Part shown: in pieces, positions 35,761-45,278 of the stretch
How the letters are laid out: every line of letters begins with the position of its first letter
Numbering within the stretch: position 1 is the first letter of the stretch
NCBI RefSeq assembly: GCF_001955695.1
Contig: NZ_CP019236.1
Location: 434,001-498,000 of the forward strand
Direction: 5' to 3'
DNA from: Rhodoferax koreense
GTDB lineage: Bacteria; Pseudomonadota; Gammaproteobacteria; Burkholderiales; Burkholderiaceae_C
Length of the DNA: 64,000 bases
The notes under the pieces: model-generated
Told to the model about the DNA's origin: nothing
The model's database searches: none
What the model saw: only the letters and a program-made list of their open reading frames with translations
Program-made: the position numbers and the translations under genes

Positions 35761-37461
35761 TTACGCCGCAAACTGCAGCGCGTTCGTCAGATCCCCCATC
35801 GGCTGCTGCCCCCTGGCCTGCATCGCCTCATCCCGTTCCTTCAACCCATCGAGCTTTTCCAGCCCGAACACGCGGGTGATCAGCCGCAGGATCGAGCCGG
35901 TGTCGTAGATGGTGTGGTCCACCGTGCCCCTGCGCGCGAAGGGCGATATCACCAGCGCCGGCAGGCGTGTGCCGGGGCCCCAGCGGTCGCCCTTGGGCGG
36001 CGCCACGTGGTCCCACCAGCCGCCGTTCTCGTCCACGGTGACGACGACCACCATGTTCTCCCACTGCGGGCTGGCGCGCAGCAGCTTGATGGCGTGGGCG
36101 ATGTGGCGGTCGCCGGAGGTCACGTCGGCGTAACCGGCGTGCATGTTCAGGTTGCCCTGGGGTTTGTAGAAGGTCACCGGCGGCAGCTTGCCGGCTTCGA
36201 TGTCGGCGAAGAAGCGGTTGGTGCGGCTCTCGTCGCCCAGGCCGCCGTCGCGCAGGCGTTTGGCGCGGGCGGCCGGGTTCTCGGGGCCGAGGTTCTTGAA
36301 GTAGTTGAACGGCTGGTGGTGGTACTGGAAGTTCGGGATCTTGGGGATGCCGTTCGAGTCCTTGTACTGGTCCAGCGTGGCCTGCCAGGCGCCGCCGTAC
36401 CAGGCCCAGTCGACGCCTTTCTGGTCCAGCTTGTCGCCGATGTGCTGGTGCACCTGCGGCACCAGCACCTGGGGCTGGTTGGGCGCGGCATAGGCGGGGT
36501 TGGCGGGGTCGCGGGTGGTAGTGGGCCAGTACGGCGGCATCATGGTGTTGACGGCGTAGCCGTCGGGCGTGAGCGCGTTCGGGCTGAACTTGGGCGGGCC
36601 GTCCATGCAGCTCGCCGGGCTGCCTTCGGCGGGCGCCAGGCGGTAGTCGGTCGGGTCGTTGCTCTGCAGCTTGGCGACCTGGGTGCGGGCCGGCGAATTC
36701 ATCACGTTCGGGTAGAACGGCACGGTGCCGGTCACCAGGTACTGGTGGTTCAGGAACGAGCCGCCGAAGGCACCCTGGAAGAAGTTGTCGCACAGCACGA
36801 ACTCGCGGGCGATGTCCCACAGGCGCAGGTTGAAGCGGGTGTCGGCGTAGTAGCCCATGGTGATGCCGCCGGCGTCCGTCCAGGCGCAGAAGCCGTCGTT
36901 CTTGCCACCGTTGATCTGCATCTGGTTGTGATAGAACGCGTGCACGAGGTCACGCGTCACCAGGCCCAGCGGCAGCGCCTCGCCCTGCGGGCCCTTCATG
37001 GCATAGGGTGCGTTGGGCAGGTCGACCTGGTACTGCTTGCCGACCTCGTAGCCCACGCCTTCGACGATCTGGTTGCCGACCTGGACCACGCCGCCCCAGG
37101 TCGGCGGCAGCTTGCCCAGGAGCTTGCCGTCGCGGTCGCGTTGCGCGAAATCGCCCGGCTTGAGCGATGACAGCGGCTTCTCCAGGCCGGGGAAATCGGC
37201 AAACAGGTTGTTGAAGCTGCGGTTCTCGCCGTAGATGACGACCACGGTCTTGACGTTCTTGCGTAGTGCATCGTCGAGTACGCCGCCGCCCATGGCGCTG
37301 GCGCCACGCGTGCCGTCGGTGGCGCAGGCGGCGAGCGACGCGCCGACGCCGACCGTGGCCATGCCGCCCAGGAAATGGCGGCGGTTCAGTTCCGGCCCGG
37401 TGGTTTGTTCCGGGGTTGCGTCAATGGACGGGATGTCCGTGAAGTGCTTGCGTTCGCTCAT
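35761..37461 (-). CDS. Tat-exported phosphoesterase (acid phosphatase / phospholipase C family)
   Basis: This 566-residue protein has a twin-arginine signal (NRRHFLGGMATVGVGASLAA, Cys lipobox following). The phosphoesterase family core then reads VVVIYGENRSFNNLFADFPG and, toward the end, VTVDENGGWWDHVAPPKGDR followed by PALVISPFARRGTVDHTIYD. The metal- and phosphate-binding Glu/Asn and Asp/His residues are present. Relatives include AcpA acid phosphatases and phospholipases C that release phosphate or lipids in the periplasm. It is probably a membrane-bound phosphatase; the substrate is unknown. Confidence 0.88.
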   Translation of the reverse strand: MSERKHFTDIPSIDATPEQTTGPELNRRHFLGGMATVGVGASLAACATDGTRGASAMGGGVLDDALRKNVKTVVVIYGENRSFNNLFADFPGLEKPLSSLKPGDFAQRDRDGKLLGKLPPTWGGVVQVGNQIVEGVGYEVGKQYQVDLPNAPYAMKGPQGEALPLGLVTRDLVHAFYHNQMQINGGKNDGFCAWTDAGGITMGYYADTRFNLRLWDIAREFVLCDNFFQGAFGGSFLNHQYLVTGTVPFYPNVMNSPARTQVAKLQSNDPTDYRLAPAEGSPASCMDGPPKFSPNALTPDGYAVNTMMPPYWPTTTRDPANPAYAAPNQPQVLVPQVHQHIGDKLDQKGVDWAWYGGAWQATLDQYKDSNGIPKIPNFQYHHQPFNYFKNLGPENPAARAKRLRDGGLGDESRTNRFFADIEAGKLPPVTFYKPQGNLNMHAGYADVTSGDRHIAHAIKLLRASPQWENMVVVVTVDENGGWWDHVAPPKGDRWGPGTRLPALVISPFARRGTVDHTIYDTGSILRLITRVFGLEKLDGLKERDEAMQARGQQPMGDLTNALQFAA

Positions 37462-37578
37462 GGTGCCTATTCCTTTTTGTGTTTGATCTGGGGTGGAAAT
37501 GCCCGCGCATGCTAGCCAGCGAAGATGTCAAATGACAACCTCCGCCTTGTAAAGATGTGTTCCGGGCCGTTGGGCGAT

Positions 37579-39117
37579 TCAGGCGAAGCGGAACACGGCC
37601 ACGGATTCCTTCAGCCGGTCGGCCTCGTCGCGCAGGCTGCTGGCGGCGGCGGCGCTTTCCTCCACCATGGCGGCGTTCTGCTGGGTCATGCGATCCAGCG
37701 AGGCCACGGCCTGGTTGATCAGGTCGAGCTCCTGGCTCTGCCGGCCGGTGGAGGCGGCCACCTGCTGCAGCATGGAAGCCACGGCCTGCACGCCTTCGAC
37801 CAGTTCGCCGATGGACTGCCCCGCGGCCGAGGCCAGGCCGGCGCCGGCGTCCACGCGCTGCACGCTGTCGGCGATCAGGCCGCGGATTTCCTGCGCCGCC
37901 GTGCCGCTGCGCTGGGCCAGGCTGCGCACTTCGCTGGCCACCACCGCGAAGCCGCGGCCCTGCTCGCCGGCGCGCGCGGCTTCCACCGCCGCGTTCAGCG
38001 CCAGGATGTTGGTCTGGAAGGCGATGCTGTCGATGACGGCGGTGATTTCGGCGATCTTGCCGCTGCCGGCCGCCATCTCCTTCATGCTGCCCACCAGCTC
38101 GGCCATCTGCGCGCTGCGGCGCACGGCGTTCTCGCTCGCCGATTCGGCCAGCCGCGAGGCCTCGGTGGCGGTGTGGGCGTTGTCGTGCACCACCTGGGCC
38201 ATCTGCTCCATGGCCGCCGAGGTTTCCTCCAGTGTCGCGGCCTGCTGCTCGGTGCGGTTGCTCAGGTTCTGGTTGCCGGTGGCGATTTCGCGCGCGCCGA
38301 GCTGCACCGCGTCGGCCGATGCCTGGATGCTGGCCAGCGTGGTGCGCAGCCGCGTGCCCATGCGCTCCTGCGCCGACGACAGCAATTGCAGTTCGCTGCC
38401 CTGGCCCGCCACAGCGGCCTGGGTGGACAGGTCGCCTTCGGCCACCGCATGCGCCACCCGCACCGCGTCCGCCAGCGAACGGCGGATGCCGCCGGCCAGA
38501 CGCCAGGCCAGCAGGCTGCCGACGGCGCAGGCCACCAGCCCGACCAGCAGCATCACCCGGATACCGTTGATGCGCTGGGTCTTGGCGTCGGCCCGGCCCA
38601 GGTCCATCTGCGCCTGCTGGCGCTGAGCCAGCTTTTCCAGCAGTCCCTGGTATTCGAGCACCGAGGGCAGCAGCTTGTCGTAGAACTCCGAGCGCATGAA
38701 GTCGCTCGATCCCGAATCCAGCGCCTGCATGAAATCGGCCATGGCCGCGGTGTAGCGCTTGTGGGCGTTGGTCATGCTGGCGCGCGCGTCGGCCTCGTCC
38801 GTGCCTTGCGTGTAGGCGGTGTACAGCGCCGTGATGCGTGCGCCGTCGGCCTTCAGCGCGTCGGTCAGCGGCTTGAGTTTGCCGGGGTCGCTGGTCACCA
38901 GCATGCCGTTGGCCGTCAGCGCCTCGCGCCCGAGCAGCGCCTGCCATTGCCGGGCCTCGCGTTCATGCGTGGCGAGCTGGTCGGTCAGGTGCTCCGAAGT
39001 GGCACCCAGGCGTTCGAGCTGTACCCAGGCCACGCCGATGTTCAGCGCCATGAACAGCAGCATCGCTGCGAAACCCCACGCCAGCCGCCCGCTGACCGTT
39101 GCCGGAAAAAACCTCAT
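37579..39117 (-). CDS. Methyl-accepting chemotaxis protein
   Basis: The ATG at 39117 is preceded by GAGGAG with an 8-base gap; a TTG 15 bases upstream is a poorer start. The 512-residue protein has membrane helices near 11-33 and 183-206, a periplasmic four-helix-bundle ligand domain between, a HAMP region ([15 protein letters not shown]), and the signalling domain with the conserved hairpin [22 protein letters not shown]-terminal CheR/CheB pentapeptide is not seen; the end is ESVAVFRFA. Its ligand is unknown. It senses chemical gradients via CheA/CheW. Confidence 0.9.
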   Translation of the reverse strand: MRFFPATVSGRLAWGFAAMLLFMALNIGVAWVQLERLGATSEHLTDQLATHEREARQWQALLGREALTANGMLVTSDPGKLKPLTDALKADGARITALYTAYTQGTDEADARASMTNAHKRYTAAMADFMQALDSGSSDFMRSEFYDKLLPSVLEYQGLLEKLAQRQQAQMDLGRADAKTQRINGIRVMLLVGLVACAVGSLLAWRLAGGIRRSLADAVRVAHAVAEGDLSTQAAVAGQGSELQLLSSAQERMGTRLRTTLASIQASADAVQLGAREIATGNQNLSNRTEQQAATLEETSAAMEQMAQVVHDNAHTATEASRLAESASENAVRRSAQMAELVGSMKEMAAGSGKIAEITAVIDSIAFQTNILALNAAVEAARAGEQGRGFAVVASEVRSLAQRSGTAAQEIRGLIADSVQRVDAGAGLASAAGQSIGELVEGVQAVASMLQQVAASTGRQSQELDLINQAVASLDRMTQQNAAMVEESAAAASSLRDEADRLKESVAVFRFA

Positions 39118-39233
39118 CAACTGTCTCCTCAAATTGTTTATCGTGGCCTGGACTGTAACAAGATGTGCTTTGTGCCTGCCTCCGCTTTGCGGCGATGGAC
39201 CTTCCGGGAGGGCGTGGTGGACAATGCATAGCC

Positions 39234-40196
39234 ATGACCCTGACCGAACTCAAGTACATCGTCGCCGTGGCCCGTGAGAAACACTTCGGCAAGGCCGCCG
39301 ACGCCTGCTACGTGTCGCAGCCCACGCTGTCGGTGGCGATCAAGAAGCTCGAGGAGGAACTCGACGTCAAGCTGTTCGAGCGCAGCGCCAACGAGGTCAC
39401 CGTGACGCCGCTGGGCGAGGAAATCGTGCGCCAGGCGCAAAGCGTGCTGGAGCAGGCGGCCAACATCAAGGAAATCGCCAAGCGCGGCAAGGACCCGCTG
39501 GCCGGCCCGCTGCGCCTGGGCGTGATCTACACCATCGCGCCCTACCTGCTGCCCGACCTGGTGAAGCAGACCATCGCCCACACGCCGCAGATGCCGCTGA
39601 TGCTGCAAGAGAACTTCACCGTCAAGCTGCTGGAGATGCTGCGCACCGGCGAGATCGACTGCGCCATCATGGCCGAGCCCTTCCCGGACACCGGCCTGGC
39701 CATCGCCGCGCTCTATGACGAGCCCTTCCTGGCCGTGGTGCCGGCCGCGCATGCACTGGCCAAGCAGGAAACGGTGAACGCCGAGCTGCTCAAGCGCGAA
39801 ACCATGCTGCTGCTGGGCAGCGGCCACTGCTTCCGCGACCACGTGCTCGAGGTATGCCCCGAATTCGCACGTTTCTCCAGCGACGCCGAAGGCATCCGCA
39901 AGAGCTTCGAAGGCTCTTCGCTGGAAACCATCAAGCACATGGTCGCCGCCGGCATGGGCGTCACCCTCGTGCCGCGGCTGAGCGTGCCGCGCGACGCGCT
40001 CAGCGCCGACGGCGTGCGCAACAAGCGCAAGCGCGACGAGGACGCCTACGTGCGCTACCTGCCGTTCGACGGCGATCCGCCCACGCGCCGCGTGGTGCTG
40101 GCTTGGCGCCGCAGCTTCACGCGCTACGAGGCCATCGCCGCCCTGCGCAACGCCATCTATGCCTGCGAGCTGCCGGGTGTGAAAAGATTGTCCTGA
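39234..40196 (+). CDS. oxyR: Hydrogen-peroxide-sensing LysR-type regulator OxyR
   Basis: The start at ATG 39234 gives 320 residues. The N-terminal winged helix-turn-helix ([20 protein letters not shown], then [19 protein letters not shown]) matches LysR. The redox pair is intact: Cys199 in GSGHCFRDH and Cys208 in LEVCPEF, the same numbering as E. coli OxyR. Oxidation to the disulfide activates OxyR as a regulator of peroxide defence. The DyP peroxidase gene starts 28 bp downstream and is a likely target or operon partner. Confidence 0.93.
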   Translation: MTLTELKYIVAVAREKHFGKAADACYVSQPTLSVAIKKLEEELDVKLFERSANEVTVTPLGEEIVRQAQSVLEQAANIKEIAKRGKDPLAGPLRLGVIYTIAPYLLPDLVKQTIAHTPQMPLMLQENFTVKLLEMLRTGEIDCAIMAEPFPDTGLAIAALYDEPFLAVVPAAHALAKQETVNAELLKRETMLLLGSGHCFRDHVLEVCPEFARFSSDAEGIRKSFEGSSLETIKHMVAAGMGVTLVPRLSVPRDALSADGVRNKRKRDEDAYVRYLPFDGDPPTRRVVLAWRRSFTRYEAIAALRNAIYACELPGVKRLS

Positions 40197-40224
40197 ATCC
40201 CTTGTCCTGCGATCCCGAGAAAAA

Positions 40225-41151
40225 ATGGAAACCACGTTGAAGTTCGTCCAGCCCGGCGTGATGGCGCCGATTCCGCCGGTGGCGCGGTATGTGTTCTTTT
40301 CGCTTGGCGCCGATGTCGACCGCGCGGCGCTGGTCCAGGCCATGGGCCGGCTCGCCGAGCTGACCGATGGCGAAAGCACTGTCGTCGGCGTCGGCCCGCT
40401 GCTGGTCAAGGCCTTGGGCGCCTCGGTGCCGGGGCTGGCCGAGATGCCGGTCCTGTCCGACCACGGCGTGCAGGTGCCGAGCACACCCACCGCGTTGTGG
40501 TGCTGGTTGCGCGGCAGCGACCGTGGCGAACTCGTGCTGCGCACGCGCAAGCTCGAGCGGACCCTCGCGCCCGCGTTCCACCTCGACCGGCTGGTCGAAG
40601 CCTTCCGCCATGGCGAGCCCACGGCCGCGCACGGCCGCGACCTCAGCGGTTATGAAGACGGCACCGAGAACCCCGAAGGCGAGGCCGCGATTGCCGCGGC
40701 GCTGGTAAGCGGGCAGGGCGCGGGGCTGGACCAGAGCAGCTACGTGGCCGTGCAGCAGTGGGTGCACGACCTCGACGCCTTCGAGGACATGACGGCCGAC
40801 GTGCGCGACCATGTGATGGGCCGCCGCATCCTCGACAACGAGGAAATCGAGGACGCGCCCATCACCGCCCACGTCAAGCGCACGGCGCAGGAAAGCTTCG
40901 ACCCCGAGGCCTTCGTGCTGCGCCGCTCCATGCCCTGGGCGCTGGCCAACAAGTTCGGGCTGCTGTTCGTGGCCTTCGGCCATTCGCATGCGGCCTTCGA
41001 GGCGCAGATGCGGCGCATGGCCGGCTACGACGACGGCGAGACGGACGCGCTGTTCGGCTTCTCCAAACCCGTCTCCGGCGCCTACCTGTGGTGCCCGCCG
41101 GTGCTGGACGGCCGGCTCGACCTGCGCCAGCTCGGCCTGCCTCCGGCCTGA
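40225..41151 (+). CDS. Dye-decolourising (DyP-type) heme peroxidase
   Basis: This 308-residue protein has the DyP hallmarks: the GxxDG motif in LSGYEDGTENP with its catalytic Asp, the region around ITAHVKRTAQES that should supply the proximal heme His, and the Arg in FVLRRSMPW. DyP enzymes oxidise substrates with peroxide. No signal peptide or Tat motif is seen, so it is cytoplasmic. Its position right after oxyR suggests peroxide-inducible expression. Confidence 0.92.
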   Translation: METTLKFVQPGVMAPIPPVARYVFFSLGADVDRAALVQAMGRLAELTDGESTVVGVGPLLVKALGASVPGLAEMPVLSDHGVQVPSTPTALWCWLRGSDRGELVLRTRKLERTLAPAFHLDRLVEAFRHGEPTAAHGRDLSGYEDGTENPEGEAAIAAALVSGQGAGLDQSSYVAVQQWVHDLDAFEDMTADVRDHVMGRRILDNEEIEDAPITAHVKRTAQESFDPEAFVLRRSMPWALANKFGLLFVAFGHSHAAFEAQMRRMAGYDDGETDALFGFSKPVSGAYLWCPPVLDGRLDLRQLGLPPA

Positions 41152-41211
41152 TAGCTACAAAAAGAAGAGCAGTTGGCGCAGATAATCACTGCGTCAGACG
41201 CTGATTTGACG
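41152..41211. repeat. Diverged intergenic palindromic element before ubiA
   Basis: The sequence from TAGCTACAAAAAGAAGAGC at 41154 to the ubiA ATG has a short stem GCGCAG...CTGCGT. It resembles a diverged copy of a palindromic element that recurs between genes in this family. The ubiA translation start follows directly, so part of it is leader RNA. Confidence 0.45.
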
Positions 41212-42144
41212 ATGAATCCTGCACCTTCCAAATTCCAGCTCTATCTGCAGCTGATCCGCTGGGACCGGCCCGCCGGCTGGCTGCTGCTGCTGTGGCCTTC
41301 GCTTTCCGCGCTGTGGGTGGCGGCCGGCGGCTTTCCGGGTTGGCACCTGCTGGCGGTGTTCGTGCTCGGCACCATCCTCATGCGCAGCGCCGGCTGCTGC
41401 GTCAACGACGTGGCCGACCGCGATTTCGACCGCCACGTCAAGCGCACGGCCCAGCGCCCGGTGACCAGCGGCCGCGTCTCGGTGCGCGAGGCGCTGTGGC
41501 TCGGCGCGGTGCTGGCATTGGCCGCGTTCGCGCTGGTGCTGACCACCAATGTCGCCACCGTCGTGTGGTCGGTGCCGGCGCTGGCCGTGGCGCTGGTCTA
41601 TCCGTACGCCAAGCGTTTCGTCTCGATGCCGCAGGCTGTGCTCGGCGTGGCCTTCAGTTTCGGCGTGCCGATGGCGTTCGCCGCGGTGCACGGCGGACCC
41701 GCCTGGTCGGTATTCGATGCCGGCGCCTGGCGCGGCTTCAGCCTGGCCGCCTGGTGGGCGAGCGTGCCGCCGCTGGCCTGGCTGCTGCTGCTGGGCAACC
41801 TGTTCTGGGTGCTGGCCTACGACACCGAATACGCCATGGTCGACCGCGACGACGACCTCAAGATCGGCATGAAGACCTCGGCCATCACGCTCGGGCGTTG
41901 GGACGTGGCTGTCGTCATGCTGAGTTACGCCGTCTTCCTGGGGGTCTGGGTGCTGGGCCTGCGGCACCTGGTGCCCGGCCCGGTGTTCTACCTCGGCATT
42001 GCCGCCGCCGCGGCGCAGGCGGCGTGGCACTTCACGATGATCCGCGATCGCACGCGCGAGGGCTGCTTCAAGGCCTTCCGGCTGAACCACTGGGTCGGCT
42101 TCGCGGTGTTCGCCGGTGTGGTGGGCGCTTATTTGCTGAACTGA
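41212..42144 (+). CDS. ubiA: 4-hydroxybenzoate polyprenyltransferase
   Basis: The start at ATG 41212 gives 310 residues, the usual UbiA length; the frame upstream lies in the intergenic element. It has about nine membrane helices and both Asp-rich motifs, [15 protein letters not shown] and [17 protein letters not shown], which bind the polyprenyl diphosphate with Mg. UbiA attaches the polyprenyl tail to 4-hydroxybenzoate in ubiquinone synthesis. It ends 10 bp from the convergent ABC exporter gene. Confidence 0.95.
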   Translation: MNPAPSKFQLYLQLIRWDRPAGWLLLLWPSLSALWVAAGGFPGWHLLAVFVLGTILMRSAGCCVNDVADRDFDRHVKRTAQRPVTSGRVSVREALWLGAVLALAAFALVLTTNVATVVWSVPALAVALVYPYAKRFVSMPQAVLGVAFSFGVPMAFAAVHGGPAWSVFDAGAWRGFSLAAWWASVPPLAWLLLLGNLFWVLAYDTEYAMVDRDDDLKIGMKTSAITLGRWDVAVVMLSYAVFLGVWVLGLRHLVPGPVFYLGIAAAAAQAAWHFTMIRDRTREGCFKAFRLNHWVGFAVFAGVVGAYLLN

Positions 42145-42154
42145 AAAACCGGTC

Positions 42155-43954
42155 TCAGTGGTCGAAGCGGTAGTCGCGGGCCTCGCACAGCGACCAGCCG
42201 CCGTCTCCCGCGAGCTGCAGCACATGGCTGTGGAAGCGCAGCACCGCCGCGCGGTGGGCGATGCTCACCAGCGTCACGCCGCTGGCCTGCAGCCGCTGGT
42301 AGAGCAGCGCCTCGGTCGCGCTGTCGAGCGCACTCGTGGCCTCGTCCAGGATCAGCAGCCGGGGCTGGCGCACCAGCACGCGCGCGAAGGCCAGGCGCTG
42401 CTGTTCGCCGGTGGACAAGAGCTTTTCCCAGTCGTGCACAGCGTCGAGCCCGCCGACCTGCGCCACCAGTGACGGCAGCCGCACTTCGTCGAGGATTTCG
42501 CACAGCCGCGCATCGCTGCAGTCCGAGGCCGTGGCCGGGTAGAGCAACTGGCTGCGCAGCGTGCCGATCTGCATGTAGGGCCGCTGCGGCAGGAAGAACA
42601 CCTCCGCCATCGGCAACTGCCACACCGTGCCGCTGCCGCTCTTCCACAGGCCGGCCATGGCGCGCAGCAGCGAACTCTTGCCGCAGCCGCTGGCCCCGGT
42701 GATCAGCAGGCTTTCACCCGGCGCCAGGCGCAGGCTCAGGTCCTTCACCAGCAGGCGGCCGAACTGCGGCGTGTGCAGGGTGAGCCGGTCGATGGCCAAC
42801 TGCGGGCCGACCTTGAGCGTGATCTCGGGCGCGGCCGGGCCAGCGCCGGCCTCGTCCTGCGCCAGGGCGTTGGACAGGCCATGCAGCCGGTCGATGCCGG
42901 CCACGAAGCGGCTCAGGCTCTCGAAGTTGTCGACGATCAGCGACACCGCGCCCAGCACGGCGGCGAATGCGCCCGCGGCCTGCACCGCGCGGCCGACCTC
43001 GAGTTCGCCCGACAACACGCCGTGGGCCAGGATCACCACCGGAATCACCAGCGTGAGCTGGCTGAAGGCGCGCTGGAACAGGTTCAGTGAACGCTGCTTG
43101 CGGATGAGCCGGTTGTAGTTCTTGAACGCCGCGTCGAAGCGCGCATCGATCTGGGCCCGCTCCTGCGCCTCGCCGCGGTAGAAGGCGATCGACTCGGCGT
43201 TCTCGCGCAGCCGCATCAGGCCGAAGCGGAAGTCGGCCTCGCGCCGCAGCTGCCAGAAGTTGAGCCGGATCAGCGGCGTGCCGAACACATACAGCGCCAC
43301 GAAGGTGCCGAGAAACGCGTAGAGGGCCAGAAAGGCGACGAGCACCTGGGAGATCGACCACAGCACCGTGCTGAACGCCACCAGCTGCATCAGCGAGCCG
43401 AGGAAGATCAGCAAAAAGTTGATGGAGCGGCCGGTGAAGGTGTTGATGTCTTCGCTGATGCGCTGGTCGGGGTTGTCGATGCCGCTGCCGGCATTGAGCG
43501 CGTAATACTTGCGCCGGCCGAGGTAGCCGTCGAGGAACTGGCCCGTCATCCAGCGCCGCCAGTGGTTGGAAAACGCATCGCGCAGGTAGTAGTAATAGGC
43601 GTACACCGGCACCGCGAAGGAGAGCACCAGCAGGCAGGCCCGCACCGCGTCCCAGAAGCGGGGGCTGTCGCGCGCGGCCAGGGCCGAGGTCATCTCGCCG
43701 GTCTTGTCATTGAGCATCACCGCCAGCTGCGTCTCGCACAGCATCAGCACGATCAGCAGGCCCAGCAGCGACCAGGCGGCCCGGCGGCGTCCGCCGAGCC
43801 AGTAGGGCATCGCCACCTTAACGAACTGCCGCCAGCCCTCCAGCGACAGCGCCGAACCGCGGCGCCTCGGCCTCGGCGATGCCGTGTCTGCGGCCGGGGC
43901 GAGCGACGCGGGTGGAGATTCGATGGCAGGCACGGCGGACGCGGAGATCGGCAT
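42155..43954 (-). CDS. ABC transporter, SbmA/YddA-like permease-ATPase fusion
   Basis: The start was taken at ATG 43954; a GTG at 43981 would add 9 residues, and neither has a strong ribosome site. At 599 residues it has an SbmA/BacA-like membrane domain (about 40-370: YYYYLRDAFSNHWRRWMTGQ, NPDQRISEDI) and a C-terminal ATPase. The ATPase has Walker A GASGCGKSS, signature LSTGEQQRLAFARVL, Walker B LLILDEATSAL and H-loop SIAHR. Relatives move peptides, very-long-chain fatty acids or vitamin B12. Substrate unknown. Confidence 0.88.
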   Translation of the reverse strand: MPISASAVPAIESPPASLAPAADTASPRPRRRGSALSLEGWRQFVKVAMPYWLGGRRRAAWSLLGLLIVLMLCETQLAVMLNDKTGEMTSALAARDSPRFWDAVRACLLVLSFAVPVYAYYYYLRDAFSNHWRRWMTGQFLDGYLGRRKYYALNAGSGIDNPDQRISEDINTFTGRSINFLLIFLGSLMQLVAFSTVLWSISQVLVAFLALYAFLGTFVALYVFGTPLIRLNFWQLRREADFRFGLMRLRENAESIAFYRGEAQERAQIDARFDAAFKNYNRLIRKQRSLNLFQRAFSQLTLVIPVVILAHGVLSGELEVGRAVQAAGAFAAVLGAVSLIVDNFESLSRFVAGIDRLHGLSNALAQDEAGAGPAAPEITLKVGPQLAIDRLTLHTPQFGRLLVKDLSLRLAPGESLLITGASGCGKSSLLRAMAGLWKSGSGTVWQLPMAEVFFLPQRPYMQIGTLRSQLLYPATASDCSDARLCEILDEVRLPSLVAQVGGLDAVHDWEKLLSTGEQQRLAFARVLVRQPRLLILDEATSALDSATEALLYQRLQASGVTLVSIAHRAAVLRFHSHVLQLAGDGGWSLCEARDYRFDH

Positions 43955-44067
43955 TCGGTTCAGTCGGAAAGGTTGCAACACGCCGTCTGAAGCTTGGGGC
44001 CGGCCGAACTTGCCACCCTGTCGGACGGCGCCTGCGTCTGGCTACGGAAAACGCCGTCTTTGCCGGG

Positions 44068-44439
44068 TCAGGGCCCGTCCAGCCCGAAGCGTTCGCGCAG
44101 CGCCGCGCAGAAAGCCGGCCTGCCGCTGATCGAAACGCTGACCGTATGCCGCGGTTGGCCGGGTGCGCCGGGCACGGCGGTGAGCCGCTGCGCCACGGGG
44201 TCAAAGGCCAGGGTCTGCCGCTCGCTGGTCTCGACCAGGCTGCCCAGGTCCACGTCCCAGTCCGCCTCCTCGTCGATCGGCCCGGGCTCGCCGAACTGCG
44301 CATGCGCCCATCCGAGCACCGTCGCCACCTCGGCATGCAGCGCCGCGAGTTGCTCCGGCCACGCCGCGGCCATGGCGTCGAACACGCCGTTGCCGGCGTC
44401 GTCTTCGCTGTAGTCGAAATCGAGGTAGTGGAGTTGCAT
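44068..44439 (-). CDS. Hypothetical protein downstream of proC
   Basis: The start at ATG 44439 shares bases with the proC stop (TGATG), giving 123 residues. The small, acidic protein begins MQLHYLDFDYSEDDAGNGVF and contains AAWPEQLAALHAEVATVLGW and a C-terminal HTVSVSISGRPAFCAALRER with alternating strands. No domain was recognised. Translational coupling to proC suggests it is a real gene kept in that operon. Confidence 0.75.
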   Translation of the reverse strand: MQLHYLDFDYSEDDAGNGVFDAMAAAWPEQLAALHAEVATVLGWAHAQFGEPGPIDEEADWDVDLGSLVETSERQTLAFDPVAQRLTAVPGAPGQPRHTVSVSISGRPAFCAALRERFGLDGP

Positions 44440-45278
44440 CAGCCCGCGCCGAACTCGTCTCCGAGCTCGCGTGCGCGCTGCTCGGCGGCGCGCATGGCCT
44501 GGATGAACTGCGTCTTGATGTCGGCCTGCTCCATGCGCGTGATGGCCGCAAAGGTGGTGCCGCCTTTGGAGGTGACGCGCTGGCGCAGGACCTCGGGTGG
44601 CTCGGTGGAGCGGCGCGCGAGCTCGGCGGCGCCGGCGAAGGTGCCCACGGCGAGCTGGTAGGCCTGCTCGCGCGGCAGGCCCATGTCGGTGCCGGCCTGG
44701 GCCATGGCCTCCAGGAAGTAGAACACGTAGGCCGGGCCGGAGCCTGACAGCGCCGTCACCGCGTCGAGTTGCACTTCTTCCGCCACCCACAACACCTCGC
44801 CGGTCGGCGCCAGCACGCCTTCGATGCTGCGGCAGTCCTGCGCCGTGACACCGGGCCGGGCGAACAGCGCGGTCATGCCCTGGCCGACCAGGGCCGGCGT
44901 GTTGGGCATGGCGCGCACCACGCGTTCGGTGCCGAGCCAGTGGGCGATGCTTTCGCTGCGGATGCCGGCAGCCACGCTCAGGTGCAGCGCCTGCGGGGTG
45001 TGGGCGCGGACCTGCAGCGCGGCTTCCTTGAAGGTCTGCGGCTTCACGGCCCAGACCACCGTGCCGGCCTGGGCCAGCGCCGGGCCGGGCGCCTCGTGCG
45101 CAGTGATGCCGAAGTCGGCGGCGAGCTTGGCGCGCGCTTCGGCCCAGGGTTCGACGACGGTGATCTGGTCGGCGGCCAGGCCTTGCTGGATCAGGCCGCC
45201 GATGATGGCGCTGGCCATGTTGCCGCCGCCGATGAAGGCGATGTGCGCGGGAGTGGTCGGGGGGGTGTTGCTGGTCAT
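44439..45278 (-). CDS. proC: Pyrroline-5-carboxylate reductase
   Basis: This 279-residue protein, normal length for ProC, has the NAD(P)-binding IAFIGGGNMASAIIGGL and the conserved SGSGPAYVFYFLEAMAQAGT. It also has the C-terminal substrate region LRQRVTSKGGTTFAAITRME. ProC makes proline from pyrroline-5-carboxylate. It overlaps the upstream esterase gene by ATGA and the downstream hypothetical by one base, forming a three-gene operon. Confidence 0.95.
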   Translation of the reverse strand: MTSNTPPTTPAHIAFIGGGNMASAIIGGLIQQGLAADQITVVEPWAEARAKLAADFGITAHEAPGPALAQAGTVVWAVKPQTFKEAALQVRAHTPQALHLSVAAGIRSESIAHWLGTERVVRAMPNTPALVGQGMTALFARPGVTAQDCRSIEGVLAPTGEVLWVAEEVQLDAVTALSGSGPAYVFYFLEAMAQAGTDMGLPREQAYQLAVGTFAGAAELARRSTEPPEVLRQRVTSKGGTTFAAITRMEQADIKTQFIQAMRAAEQRARELGDEFGAG